Of a stretch of DNA of 64,000 nucleotides, positions 16,700-25,358 are shown in pieces; the stretch's first letter is position 1; every line of letters starts with the position of its first letter. The translations under genes and the position numbers were made by a program. Under the pieces are notes generated by a model. It made no database searches. It was not told the DNA's origin and saw only the letters and a program-made list of their open reading frames with translations. Source of the DNA: Sphingobacterium tenebrionis (GTDB taxonomy: Bacteria; Bacteroidota; Bacteroidia; Sphingobacteriales; Sphingobacteriaceae); NCBI RefSeq assembly GCF_037126265.1, contig NZ_JAYLLN010000013.1, positions 1 to 64,000 of the forward strand, read 5' to 3'.

Positions 16700-16709
16700 G
16701 AACATAAGC

Positions 16710-17600
16710 ATGGATTATTTAGATCATTTAGAGGCGGAAGCCATTTATATATTAAGAGAAGTTGCCGGGCAATTTGAAAAGCCAGCCTTATTATTCTCTG
16801 GGGGAAAAGATTCCATCACCTTGGTGCACTTGGCTAAGAAAGCCTTTCGGCCTGGAAAATTCCCTTTTCCTTTAGTGCATATCGATACAGGGCATAATTT
16901 CCAGGAAACATTAGATTTTAGGGATCAATTGGTTAAAGAAACTGGCGAGCAATTGATCGTTGCCTATGTTCAGGATAGCATAGATCAAGGGAAGGCGATT
17001 GAGCAAAAAGGCAAAAACGCCAGTCGAAACGCGCTGCAGACCATTACGCTGTTGGATACCATCGAACAACATGGATTTGATGCTTGTATTGGTGGGGCAA
17101 GGAGGGATGAGGAAAAAGCTCGGGCAAAGGAAAGGATATTTTCGGTTAGGGATGATTTTGGACAATGGGATCCAAAGAGGCAAAGACCTGAACTGTGGAA
17201 TATCTTCAATGGGAAGATTCAGAAAGGTGAGAATGTCCGCGTATTTCCCATTTCCAATTGGACGGAAATGGATGTATGGAACTATATAAAAAGAGAGCAG
17301 ATAGCCATTCCGTCCATCTATTTCAGTCACGAAAGAGAGGTGGTTTTTAGGAATGGGCAATGGATGGCTGCACATCCTGTCCTACAATTAGATCAAGAAG
17401 ATAATATTAAAAATAAATCCGTAAGATTCAGAACAATAGGAGATATTACCTGTACAGCTGCAGTAGATTCAGAAGCGAATACCTTGGATGACATTATCGC
17501 AGAAATAAAAGCTTCTACGGTAAGCGAAAGAGGAGCAAGAATGGACGATAAGGTATCGGAAGCCGCGATGGAAGAGCGCAAGAAACAAGGTTATTTTTAA
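16710..17600 (+). CDS. cysD: Sulfate adenylyltransferase subunit 2
   Basis: The catalytic PP-loop subunit of ATP sulfurylase, forming APS with the GTPase CysN. The PP-loop is LLFSGGKDSITLVHLAKKAF, followed by VHIDTGHNFQETLDFRD and GGARRDEEKARAKERIFSVR. I place the start at the ATG at 16710 (296 residues, MDYLDHLEAEAI), since an upstream in-frame ATG at 16584 lies inside cysH and adds 42 non-homologous residues. It ends with the typical KKQGYF tail. The gap to cysN is 18 nt. Confidence 0.96.
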   Translation: MDYLDHLEAEAIYILREVAGQFEKPALLFSGGKDSITLVHLAKKAFRPGKFPFPLVHIDTGHNFQETLDFRDQLVKETGEQLIVAYVQDSIDQGKAIEQKGKNASRNALQTITLLDTIEQHGFDACIGGARRDEEKARAKERIFSVRDDFGQWDPKRQRPELWNIFNGKIQKGENVRVFPISNWTEMDVWNYIKREQIAIPSIYFSHEREVVFRNGQWMAAHPVLQLDQEDNIKNKSVRFRTIGDITCTAAVDSEANTLDDIIAEIKASTVSERGARMDDKVSEAAMEERKKQGYF

Positions 17601-17618
17601 ACTTAGTATAGCATCATC

Positions 17619-18860
17619 ATGAACATTATAAAATTTATTACAGCTGGATCTGTTGACGATGGAAAAAGCACCTTAATCGGGAGATTGCTCTATGATACGA
17701 ATTCCATATTGGATGACCAGTTGGAGGCCATAAAACGGGCTAATAGAAAAAATGACGATGGAACTGTAGATCTTGCCATATTGACCGATGGGCTCAAGGC
17801 AGAACGTGAACAGGGAATTACCATCGATGTAGCTTACAAGTATTTCCAAACCGAAAAAAGGAAGTTTATCATAGCCGACGCGCCCGGGCATATACAGTAT
17901 ACCCGAAACATGGTAACCGGTGCATCCAATTCTGATCTGATCATTATTTTGATCGATGCGAGGAAAGGGGTTATCGAACAAACCAAAAGACATTCATTTT
18001 TAGCCAAATTATTAGGGCTAAAAAAGGTATTGGTTTGTATCAATAAAATGGATATGATGGATTATGAATTGGCTGTATATGAGAATATTAAAACGGATTA
18101 CCTTCGTTTAGCTGAAAACCTCGAGTTAAAAGATGTAGACTTTATTCCGGTATCAGCCTTAAAAGGTGATAATATTGTTTCAAAATCGAATGAAATGAGT
18201 TGGTATTCAGGACCCTCCTTATTGGAATATCTTGAAAATGTGGAAATTGATAGTTCGGAAAATAAAGGCTGGCGATTGCCTGTACAATGGGTAATCAGAC
18301 CACAAAGCGCTGATTTACATGATTATAGGGGATATGCTGGTAAAGTGCTAGGAGAGGGGCTGAAGATAGGAGAAGAGGTTGTAATCCTTCCAAGCGGACA
18401 ACGATCTAGGGTTTCAGCCATAGAATTCGACCAGAAACCATTAGATATCGCTGAGAATGGTGCATCTGTAATTTTGCATTTGGAGGATGAATTGGATATT
18501 TCCAGGGGTGATTTTATAGTTAGTGCAGCATATCCAGCAAGATCCGAAAAAATAGTAGAGGCGAATTTGGCTTGGTTTGAAAATCAAGCTTTGGAAATTG
18601 GTCAAATCTATCTTTTACAAAATCACAGTAAACTGACCAAAATTAAGGTAGCTGAAATTGAGTATAAATACGATGTGCACAATCAGGAAAAAATTGTTGG
18701 AGAGAATATCGGTTTGAATGATATTGCCAAAGTGAAAATTAAAGCAGCGGAGAATATCATCTTTGATGACCAACTGGATTTTCCTGAAAATTCAAGGGGT
18801 ATATTAATAGATCCTAGAAGCAACTTAACGGTAGCAGCAGTGATATTACATTCAGCCTAA
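17619..18860 (+). CDS. cysN: Sulfate adenylyltransferase subunit 1 (GTPase)
   Basis: The GTP-driven regulatory subunit of ATP sulfurylase. Translation-factor-type GTPase motifs are present: G1 AGSVDDGKST, G3 DAPGHIQYTRN and G4 INKMDMMD. Two beta-barrel domains follow (about residues 220-413). At 413 residues it ends without the APS kinase (CysC) domain found in CysNC fusions, which agrees with the APS-type CysH upstream: PAPS is not needed. Last gene of the operon. Confidence 0.95.
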   Translation: MNIIKFITAGSVDDGKSTLIGRLLYDTNSILDDQLEAIKRANRKNDDGTVDLAILTDGLKAEREQGITIDVAYKYFQTEKRKFIIADAPGHIQYTRNMVTGASNSDLIIILIDARKGVIEQTKRHSFLAKLLGLKKVLVCINKMDMMDYELAVYENIKTDYLRLAENLELKDVDFIPVSALKGDNIVSKSNEMSWYSGPSLLEYLENVEIDSSENKGWRLPVQWVIRPQSADLHDYRGYAGKVLGEGLKIGEEVVILPSGQRSRVSAIEFDQKPLDIAENGASVILHLEDELDISRGDFIVSAAYPARSEKIVEANLAWFENQALEIGQIYLLQNHSKLTKIKVAEIEYKYDVHNQEKIVGENIGLNDIAKVKIKAAENIIFDDQLDFPENSRGILIDPRSNLTVAAVILHSA

Positions 18861-18888
18861 TCGGATACATTATATTTTAAAACAACGC

Positions 18889-18914
18889 AAGGATTCTCTA
18901 TAAGGGGAGTCTTT
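18889..18914 (+). terminator. Weak hairpin after the cys operon
   Basis: AAGGATTCTC (18889-18898) can pair with GGGAGTCTTT (18905-18914) using several G-U pairs, 28 nt after cysN. There is no strong T-run, so this is only a possible terminator. Confidence 0.35.
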
Positions 18915-18985
18915 GTAATATTCTATTTAACATAATATAAATTATAGGATTACTATAAGTAAAATTTAAATAATTAGTAGTTGCC

Positions 18986-19387
18986 TTAAATTAATACTAT
19001 TGATTGAAGTTCTTTTGCAAGCTTGTGTAAGCCATCTTCAATTTTTTTAAGCTGTGGTTGTCGTGGTTTTTTTAAACCTGATGAATAATGTTGTAACTGA
19101 CGCTGATTAATGCCTGTTATTTTTTCGAGTGCAGCATTGGTAAAGATTCCTTTGTAATAGTTAAGAAAACTTTCAGCATCGAAATGATAGACAATATTAT
19201 AATCACCTTTTAATACGTTTGGAATATTTTCTGCAGTATTATACTCTTTTAACAGTTCAATACTATCAAGGATGGATTGTTTTGTCTCTTCAACTGTATT
19301 TCCTGTCCCATAAACTCCTTTAATTCTCTCTGCATACGCTCCAAACATTTCTTCTCCGCGTTCAATTATAATTTCTAAAGTTTTCAT
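18986..19387 (-). CDS. HicB-like antitoxin-type protein without a HicA partner
   Basis: A 133-residue protein. The N-terminal part (ERGEEMFGAYAERIKGVYGTGNT then TVEETKQSILDSIELL) resembles the HicB partial RNase-H fold, and the C-terminal part (EKITGINQRQLQHYSSGLKKP) resembles a helix-turn-helix. That combination fits a HicB-family antitoxin that also binds DNA. No HicA toxin (about 60 residues with the conserved GSHH motif) is visible within 120 nt downstream or in the gap upstream. The reading frame stays open for 36 codons upstream of the ATG (to TGA near 19498) but contains no usual start codon. Function is inferred from fold pattern only. Confidence 0.65.
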   Translation of the reverse strand: MKTLEIIIERGEEMFGAYAERIKGVYGTGNTVEETKQSILDSIELLKEYNTAENIPNVLKGDYNIVYHFDAESFLNYYKGIFTNAALEKITGINQRQLQHYSSGLKKPRQPQLKKIEDGLHKLAKELQSIVLI

Positions 19388-19775
19388 ATCCTTTAATTTT
19401 AAGAAATCATCCTTGGGATCATTCAGTCTTAAATTTACCCATAAAATTCCATCAAAAAGATTATTATATTTACTTGTCTCAGCAAATTCTGAATATCAAC
19501 GTATATTATCTATTTCCTAAGCCTGCTTTCTAACCTAACACTTCAAAATATGTTTGATTTAGGGTTAGAATCGTACTTTAAGCATGTTTAAACCAAGATT
19601 AAAGCAAGTAATAAATATATAAAGCATACATTTTACTTACTTTCAGTATGCTTTCAGTATACTATTACTTCGAAGCCAAACATAAAAGCTAATCCACGAA
19701 AATGATTATTAGTTTTATTTTTACTTAAAGATAATTTTCCAAAGGATTTAATTGGAACTATTTAAAAAACTATTT
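19388..19775. other. 388-bp non-coding gap
   Basis: AT-rich and without a convincing gene. It holds a pair of inverted repeats described separately (19528-19570 and 19606-19670). The 19388-19495 part is open in the hicB frame and reads like degraded coding sequence, but no start codon is present. Confidence 0.6.
19528..19670. repeat. Intergenic inverted-repeat element, related to the one at 46.7 kb
   Basis: First pair: TTCTAACCTAA (19528-19538) and TTAGGGTTAGAA (19559-19570). Second, nested: AAGTAATA (19606-19613) with TATTACTT (19663-19670), enclosing AAGCATAC (19622-19629) with GTATGCTT (19646-19653); the two nested pairs are almost concentric. Within it TACTT, TGCTT and TACTA begin at 19638, 19649 and 19660, i.e. 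11-bp phasing. It shares TGTTTAAACC and a GAATCGTAyTTT string with the 46.6-46.8 kb gap. Confidence 0.5.
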
Positions 19776-20267
19776 ATGCCCATGAATAACTTTTACAAAA
19801 ACATAAGATTAAGACCAACAGAATCCTCAGATCTAGAAACCTTATTTCAATTCCAACTGGATCAAGAAGCTCGGCATTTAGCGGCATTTATGTCAAAAGA
19901 TTCTAAGAACAAATCCGCATATCTTAATAAATACACTAAAATATTAGCAGATCCTTCCACCAACAACCAAACGATCTTGATTGACAATGAAATCGTAGGA
20001 AGCATTTCCAAATTTATCCTCGAATCAGATGCAGAAATCACCTATTGGATTGACAGAAAATTTTGGGGACAAGGAATTGCTTCAAAAGCATTGGAAAATT
20101 TCCTTGACATTGAAAAAACAAGACCATTATATGGACGTACTGCATTTGATAACCTAGGCTCACAAAAGGTCCTGGAAAACTGTGGATTTATAAAAATCGG
20201 TTCAGATAAAGGATTTTCAACGATCAGACAAATCGAAATTGAAGAATATATTTACAAGAAAATTTAA
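19776..20267 (+). CDS. GNAT-family N-acetyltransferase
   Basis: A single-domain acetyl-CoA-dependent acyltransferase of the RimJ/RimL-like type. The opening NIRLRPTESSDLETLFQF is typical, and the pyrophosphate-binding motif A appears as YWIDRKFWGQGIASKALENF, followed by ARTAF-like GRTAFDNLGSQKVLENCGF. The acceptor substrate is unknown. The start is taken at ATG 19776 (163 residues); a TTG at 19752 and an ATG at 19782 are alternatives. It is a lone gene, convergent with the hydrolase gene 11 nt away. Confidence 0.85.
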   Translation: MPMNNFYKNIRLRPTESSDLETLFQFQLDQEARHLAAFMSKDSKNKSAYLNKYTKILADPSTNNQTILIDNEIVGSISKFILESDAEITYWIDRKFWGQGIASKALENFLDIEKTRPLYGRTAFDNLGSQKVLENCGFIKIGSDKGFSTIRQIEIEEYIYKKI

Positions 20268-20278
20268 TCAGAAACAGC

Positions 20279-21619
20279 TTATAACTTCAAATCAATCCTG
20301 GCCGGGAATAATCTTTCTGGATCTGCAAAAATCGCACAGCTCGCTATAATATTCGCCTCTGAAAGCTGCAATTTTTTATTTTGTACAAGTTTTCCCTGAT
20401 AATATACCTTGATCTTTTTAGACAAATCAACCATGTCCTCCGCTAGATAGATACTGATTTCTCCCGAATCGACTGGTTTGCTTTTGACACTCATTTTATC
20501 CTTCAAACTTGTTTCTAAATAGATGGCATTATCCTTTTTATCTACCCTAAATTTAAATGATGCCCGATCAAATTCATCCGCCTCTGAAATATTCAAGGGT
20601 TTCCGCACAAAAACGTTATAAAAACTTCTACGATATCGGCCATCCATCGGAAACAGTATCCATTCATAATCTATTGGACGTGGCTTTCTAGAATAATTTA
20701 CCAACCAAGGTGTAGTTACACGATAATCAATACTATGACCTTTTCCTTCTTGCAGATTGATTTTATGGATAAAATCTCCTGGATACATCTTACTTAAGCT
20801 ATCGAATTGCTGCTTAGCCGCTAATGTCAGTTTATTCCTTCCAAAACCCGTATCCTTTTCCCCAGTTTCCAACGAAAAGGCGATATGCCTAAAATTTAAT
20901 GGTGGCGCATTTTCTAGAGGCTCCCCTCCTGCCATTGGCCCTGCTCCTGCTAGATAATCCGCATAAAATGCCGCCAAGCGTTGGCTTCCATATCCTCCTT
21001 CCGAAATACCCATTACATAGAGTTTATTTGGGTTAAAGGTATTATCTATCATTGCCAATCGAAATAACTTTTCCCAGGCATATTGCTTGGATTTAAACCA
21101 CCAGCGGTATCTTTTCTCATTGGGAATCTGGGGAATAAAATAAACAGAGGGACCGTCCTGATAAACTAAACTCCATTTTAGCGTAGCGAGGAACTCCGAA
21201 GATTTTGGCCCTGAACCATGGGTATTTAGGAACAATGGATAACCTCCCGCAGGTTTTTCCTGTTTCTTGAAATAATAGAAAGGCATGGGGTTCTCTTCAA
21301 TCATTTTCCAAGAATATATCGGATAATCATATTTCTCTTTTGGGGCTTCCGATGAAACTATCGGTAACTGCTCAAAAGTGGTATTTGCATTTTTCCAAAG
21401 TTCCCAAATCCTTTCTTTAGCTGAAGCAACCTGGTTTATCGGAAGCTTTTTTCCCTTCTGGTAAGCATAATCTCCAGATTTTTCATAATCCTTGATCCTA
21501 GCCCTGAAATATTCCACTATACTGCTATCCCCATTCGCAGCAAAAGACGTAATTGGTAATAAGGTGATTGGTAACAGCAATAATAAATAATGAAAAAATA
21601 ATCGCGAAACTGATTTCAT
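20279..21619 (-). CDS. Secreted alpha/beta hydrolase (esterase-like)
   Basis: A 446-residue protein with a hydrophobic signal sequence ending near FAANGD, so exported. The central part is an alpha/beta hydrolase: oxyanion strand PLFLNTHGSGP, and nucleophile elbow YVMGISEGGYGSQRLAAFY (GxSxGG, Ser as nucleophile), with a likely catalytic His in KGHSIDYRV. A beta-rich C-terminal domain of about 120 residues follows. The GISEGGYG motif resembles PHB-depolymerase/feruloyl-esterase-like enzymes, but the substrate is not determined. It sits beside the M60 peptidase on the same strand, separated by a terminator. Confidence 0.75.
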   Translation of the reverse strand: MKSVSRLFFHYLLLLLPITLLPITSFAANGDSSIVEYFRARIKDYEKSGDYAYQKGKKLPINQVASAKERIWELWKNANTTFEQLPIVSSEAPKEKYDYPIYSWKMIEENPMPFYYFKKQEKPAGGYPLFLNTHGSGPKSSEFLATLKWSLVYQDGPSVYFIPQIPNEKRYRWWFKSKQYAWEKLFRLAMIDNTFNPNKLYVMGISEGGYGSQRLAAFYADYLAGAGPMAGGEPLENAPPLNFRHIAFSLETGEKDTGFGRNKLTLAAKQQFDSLSKMYPGDFIHKINLQEGKGHSIDYRVTTPWLVNYSRKPRPIDYEWILFPMDGRYRRSFYNVFVRKPLNISEADEFDRASFKFRVDKKDNAIYLETSLKDKMSVKSKPVDSGEISIYLAEDMVDLSKKIKVYYQGKLVQNKKLQLSEANIIASCAIFADPERLFPARIDLKL

Positions 21620-21681
21620 GCAGCTTTAAGTTAAAGTGGTATTAAAAATAATGTGGTATTAATGGCTTTAATTTAAAAAAA

Positions 21682-21707
21682 AATAGCTTGTCAAAAAACA
21701 AGCTATT
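21682..21707 (-). terminator. Terminator after the M60 peptidase gene
   Basis: Perfect 10-bp stem AATAGCTTGT (21682-21691) / ACAAGCTATT (21698-21707), with a run of nine T on the minus strand immediately downstream, 9 nt after the peptidase stop codon. Confidence 0.85.
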
Positions 21708-21715
21708 CTTATATT

Positions 21716-23320
21716 TTAAAATTTATCGCTTAACGTACTGATATCTAAACTAGGTTTTTTATAGTTCATCGCCTTAATGGCTTTCTTGCATTCATCAACC
21801 ATTTCTTGCGTCATATTATAATTATATTTTCCATAATCATCATATTCCATAGTACCTACATAAAAGAAGCCATATTTATCAAAGAATTCGGTCAGGTCAG
21901 TTTTGGAAACTTCACAGGCTGTTTTCACGAAATTCAGTTGATGTACAGCTGGATTACGTTCCATTGGAGCTCCTGCCCTGCCCCAATTTGCCTGGATTCG
22001 CTGCCTGTTCGGGGTATTGTTTTTATTCTGATTACGGAAAGCCTCAAAAAGATCAGGATAAAAGTCAGGATTATTACCAGCCCCTTCAAAATACAACTGC
22101 AATTGCCAGAATGGAACCAATCTATTAAATACATCAGGATCCTGCAGGAAGGAAATCTTTTTATCGATGATATTGGTCTTTGCCAAATTGAAATTGTTCT
22201 GTCCCAATATCCGGGATTTATTTCCGAAGGAACGCATCACATATAAGGAAAATAGGTTATTACTCACTTCACCCAAACCTCCCCAATTGAACATGGGTCT
22301 GGTTTGGTGCACATGCCCTACTTCATGGCTGAATCCCCAACATGGATCCCCTTTGATCACCGATGCCGGATTTACCACCATCCCCATGGCATATCCCTTC
22401 TTATCACCCATATAAGCTACCCCATCCCCATCACGGAACATGTAATAGTTATAGTTTACCCGAGCCAGGATTTTATTTTCCGGCACTCGGTTGTGTTTGA
22501 TCAGTCCCATGATCCGGTGTTGGCGATATACCAGGGAATCATAATTACTGATCAGCTCTACCCCTTTACCTGCCGCATATTTTTTAAGGGATTCCACCGG
22601 ATAAGCAATCTGAATATGCTTTCCTTTGGCATCCAGAATAGGAAATACCGCTTGGGATAACATGCGGTCCCAATCTGCATCCTTATGTTTATTGATATCA
22701 AAATATCCGTTTACCTGTCCAGTAAGGAAATTGACTGTAATCGGTTTTTCTTTTTCAGGTTCATAGGAGAAATAACTGATGTAGGCCAAACTTCCAAAAT
22801 CCTTTAATTCGATGATATTGACACCATTTTTCAACTCAAATTCCTTCTTCTCGATTCCCCATCCTTTCGGATCTTTGGTAGGTTCTTCCGGATTGGGAGC
22901 TTTTCGCATCCAATTGGGAACCAATAACTTCACATCTTTACCTTCCTCAATTCCATCTACGATGATGATATGTTTACCTTTTGGAAGATAAACACCCGTA
23001 ACATTCTCATATTTACTATATCCATCGCCAATGCTCAACATATTTCCCAGAACATTTGGGGATAAATAGGCCTTATAACTTGCCAATTTATATTGGTTAT
23101 CGTTTTTACCATTCAATAAGTCCAATGCCAGTTGTTTTAAAGCTGGATCCTTTAATTGTTCAATCTGTTTTTTCTTGATGCCTGGCTTAAGTTTGGTCGC
23201 CATGGCATCCTGGAAAATAGATAGGTTCTCATAGGCGTCCTTAAAATCTTGGGCGCTTTGTCCCAAAGCAGAACCGGTCAACAAACAGGAAATGGCTAAG
23301 GTCAAAAAGGTTTTATTCAT
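21716..23320 (-). CDS. Secreted M60-family (enhancin-like) metallopeptidase
   Basis: A zinc metallopeptidase of the M60/PF13402 family, members of which cleave mucin-type glycoproteins. A signal peptide (MNKTFLTLAISCLLTGSALG) precedes a 534-residue protein. The zinc site is in GFSHEVGHVHQ (HExxH with the extended HxH) and the downstream Glu in WGGLGEVSNNL fits the gluzincin third ligand. The N-terminal half forms the beta-sandwich typical of the family (VTGVYLPKGKHIIIV). An ATG 12 nt upstream at 23332 is in frame, but the signal peptide is best from 23320. Attachment is unclear: no lipobox or anchor is seen. Confidence 0.88.
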   Translation of the reverse strand: MNKTFLTLAISCLLTGSALGQSAQDFKDAYENLSIFQDAMATKLKPGIKKKQIEQLKDPALKQLALDLLNGKNDNQYKLASYKAYLSPNVLGNMLSIGDGYSKYENVTGVYLPKGKHIIIVDGIEEGKDVKLLVPNWMRKAPNPEEPTKDPKGWGIEKKEFELKNGVNIIELKDFGSLAYISYFSYEPEKEKPITVNFLTGQVNGYFDINKHKDADWDRMLSQAVFPILDAKGKHIQIAYPVESLKKYAAGKGVELISNYDSLVYRQHRIMGLIKHNRVPENKILARVNYNYYMFRDGDGVAYMGDKKGYAMGMVVNPASVIKGDPCWGFSHEVGHVHQTRPMFNWGGLGEVSNNLFSLYVMRSFGNKSRILGQNNFNLAKTNIIDKKISFLQDPDVFNRLVPFWQLQLYFEGAGNNPDFYPDLFEAFRNQNKNNTPNRQRIQANWGRAGAPMERNPAVHQLNFVKTACEVSKTDLTEFFDKYGFFYVGTMEYDDYGKYNYNMTQEMVDECKKAIKAMNYKKPSLDISTLSDKF

Positions 23321-23484
23321 AATAAAATTCATAATGTTTGAACCTAATATAAGTATTAGATTTCGATAAAAACCCGTTTTTAAGGGGTTGAAAGGGATGC
23401 TAAGGGCATATTATGCTAATCAATCGATTGCTTAGATTGTAATATTTATGTGATTTGGCTATGCCATTAAAATTTGATAAAAAG

Positions 23485-23515
23485 TTTGGAATTCTAATTT
23501 TAATATCTACATTTG
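23485..23515 (+). promoter_or_regulatory. blaI promoter
   Basis: TTTG (23485-23488), 19 bp, TACATTTG (23508-23515): a perfect Bacteroidota promoter, 25 nt upstream of the blaI ATG. The -7 element is contained in a BlaI-type operator. Confidence 0.8.
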
Positions 23516-23537
23516 TAGAGTAACATAAACAATTGTA
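23508..23537. promoter_or_regulatory. Two BlaI/MecI-type operators
   Basis: Site 1 TACATTTGTA (23508-23517) matches the known BlaI core TACA-NN-TGTA at all eight fixed bases and covers the -7 element. Site 2 AACAATTGTA (23528-23537) matches seven of eight. Their centres are 20 bp apart, two helical turns. This predicts autorepression of blaI-blaR1. Confidence 0.75.
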
Positions 23538-23540
23538 GAC

Positions 23541-23912
23541 ATGAGCCTTTCAAAATCCGAAGAACAAGTAATGGAAATCATCTGGAACCTAGAAAAAGCC
23601 TTTATGAAAGAAATTATGGATCAGTTCGAACCTCCTCTTCCGTCCAATTCTACGGTATTGACCTTATTGAAAAGGATGCAGGAGAAAGGATTTGTAGGTT
23701 ATAAGATGTTGGGAAATTCTCGGCAGTACTATCCCTTGATCGACAAGGAAGCGTATTTTGGGAAACAGGTAAACAGTATGATCAAGGATTTTTTCGGAAA
23801 TTCTCCTTTGCAATTTGCCTCCTTTTTTACCAAATCAAGTGATCTGAATGAAGAACAGTTGCAAGAACTGAAACGAATGATCGATTCGGAAATAGAAAAG
23901 AAAAAATCATGA
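23541..23912 (+). CDS. blaI: BlaI/MecI/CopY-family transcriptional repressor
   Basis: A 123-residue winged-helix repressor. The N-terminal HTH is seen in SKSEEQVMEIIWNLEKAFMK and SNSTVLTLLKRMQEKGFV, followed by the dimerisation region with YYPLIDKEAYFGKQV. In beta-lactam and related systems the repressor is cleaved by its partner membrane peptidase, releasing the operon. The cognate peptidase gene overlaps by 4 nt (ATGA), and two operator sites lie in the promoter. No beta-lactamase gene lies nearby, so the output may be other genes. Confidence 0.92.
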   Translation: MSLSKSEEQVMEIIWNLEKAFMKEIMDQFEPPLPSNSTVLTLLKRMQEKGFVGYKMLGNSRQYYPLIDKEAYFGKQVNSMIKDFFGNSPLQFASFFTKSSDLNEEQLQELKRMIDSEIEKKKS

Positions 23913-25342
23913 TGGCTTATATTATAAATTATCTGCTTTGCTCTGCCTGTTTGTATTTCCCATATAAACTATGGTTTGAAAACATGAATTATCATGTAGC
24001 GAAGAGAATATACCTCATCGCCTGTATCCTATTTCCCTTTGTAATTCCTTTCCTAAGTTTTTCCGTGATGGATGCACCGGAATTGCTTCATCAGATTCCA
24101 AATATACAGCAGACTGTTATTAACCAAGGGTCAGTTGGACCTTCCATTCTTACCGAACCGAACTTAGTTGAGCAGGAAAAGATTGATTGGGTTTTTGTGC
24201 TTGTCATCCTTGGGATAGGTATATCGGTTTTGTTATTGATCAGGTTTCTCAAAAACCTCCTTCAATTATACAGATTGATTAGAAGAAATAAAGGAATTCC
24301 GCAATCAAATTTTACCTTGATTGTATTAAACGGGAAAAACGATCCTTTCAGCTTTTTCAAGTATGTATTTGTTTCTAAGAAAGATTATGGAAAGGATATT
24401 TCGAAAATGGTCTTAGATCATGAATTAGCGCATGTCAGACAGGTTCATAGTTTAGATGTGTTATTGGCTGAAATCATCTTGATCTTTGCTTATTGGAATC
24501 CTTTTAATTGGTTGATCAAAAATTCAATACAATTAAATCATGAATATTTAGCGGATGAAGCGGTATTAAATAAAAGCAATTCATTAAAAGCCTATCAATA
24601 CCTCTTGATCGGACTGGAATATCAAGAGAAAAATCCAATTCTGAGTAGTCAATTAAATTTTAAACAATTAAAAACCCGATTAAACATGATGAACAAAAAA
24701 GAAAAATGGAGGAACAAAGCAGGTATGCTTGTTTTCTCTGGCTTGTTGCTGGCAGGGTCTGCCCTATTGTTCAGTAACAAGACTGCTGGAAGTCTTCCAA
24801 TGGAAACAATTTCTGAAATGGAAGATGTGGTTTCTGCGAATAAGGCATTTCAGGCTACGGATACTGTGCCACAAAAAGGTGCAAGTAAAGCCATGTTGGA
24901 GGAGTATGATAAAGTGATTAGAGAATTGTCTGTTGGTAAAAATAGGAATAATGTGGATTTTAGCTCCATTGATCAAAAACGGATGGCGTATATTGCTTCC
25001 AAAATGACGAAGGAACAGAGAGCTGCGAGATCTGGGGAAGGTAATATGTTTTTGAGTCCTGGTGTATTTATTACATTGGAAACAAAACCAACAAAGAAAT
25101 CACCAGATATGAATACGTTTTCTGCCTGGAAAAACCCCTCGGTTTATGGAGTTTGGATTGATGGTAAAAAATCAAGTAATAAGGATTTGGATAATTTTTC
25201 GAATGATGATATTGTGTATTATTCAGTGAGTAAATTGCACGGAAAGGCCAAGGAAGGAAGGATTTATACACATCAGATCGATGTTTATACCTTGTCTTAT
25301 TATAATAAGGTTTTTGGGAATAGGTTATTTGATAGTAATTAA
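23909..25342 (+). CDS. BlaR1/MecR1-like M56 membrane metallopeptidase
   Basis: A sensor-peptidase of the M56 family, partner of the BlaI repressor. Four hydrophobic segments lie in the first 290 residues. The zinc-protease motif is LDHELAHVRQ (HExxH), and NHEYLADEAVL supplies the downstream Glu and Asp. A last membrane segment (KAGMLVFSGLLLAGSALLFS) leads to a roughly 180-residue periplasmic tail with no penicillin-binding SxxK/KTG domain that I can see, so the signal sensed is probably not a beta-lactam acylating this protein. The stop is 17 nt before the first composite repeat. Confidence 0.88.
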   Translation: MMAYIINYLLCSACLYFPYKLWFENMNYHVAKRIYLIACILFPFVIPFLSFSVMDAPELLHQIPNIQQTVINQGSVGPSILTEPNLVEQEKIDWVFVLVILGIGISVLLLIRFLKNLLQLYRLIRRNKGIPQSNFTLIVLNGKNDPFSFFKYVFVSKKDYGKDISKMVLDHELAHVRQVHSLDVLLAEIILIFAYWNPFNWLIKNSIQLNHEYLADEAVLNKSNSLKAYQYLLIGLEYQEKNPILSSQLNFKQLKTRLNMMNKKEKWRNKAGMLVFSGLLLAGSALLFSNKTAGSLPMETISEMEDVVSANKAFQATDTVPQKGASKAMLEEYDKVIRELSVGKNRNNVDFSSIDQKRMAYIASKMTKEQRAARSGEGNMFLSPGVFITLETKPTKKSPDMNTFSAWKNPSVYGVWIDGKKSSNKDLDNFSNDDIVYYSVSKLHGKAKEGRIYTHQIDVYTLSYYNKVFGNRLFDSN

Positions 25343-25358
25343 CTTTTGAGAGGTTTTA

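Noticed and set aside
16584..16709. Longer start for cysD within cysH
   Set aside because: The extra 42 residues are cysH in another frame. The ATG at 16710 gives the normal length and N-terminus.
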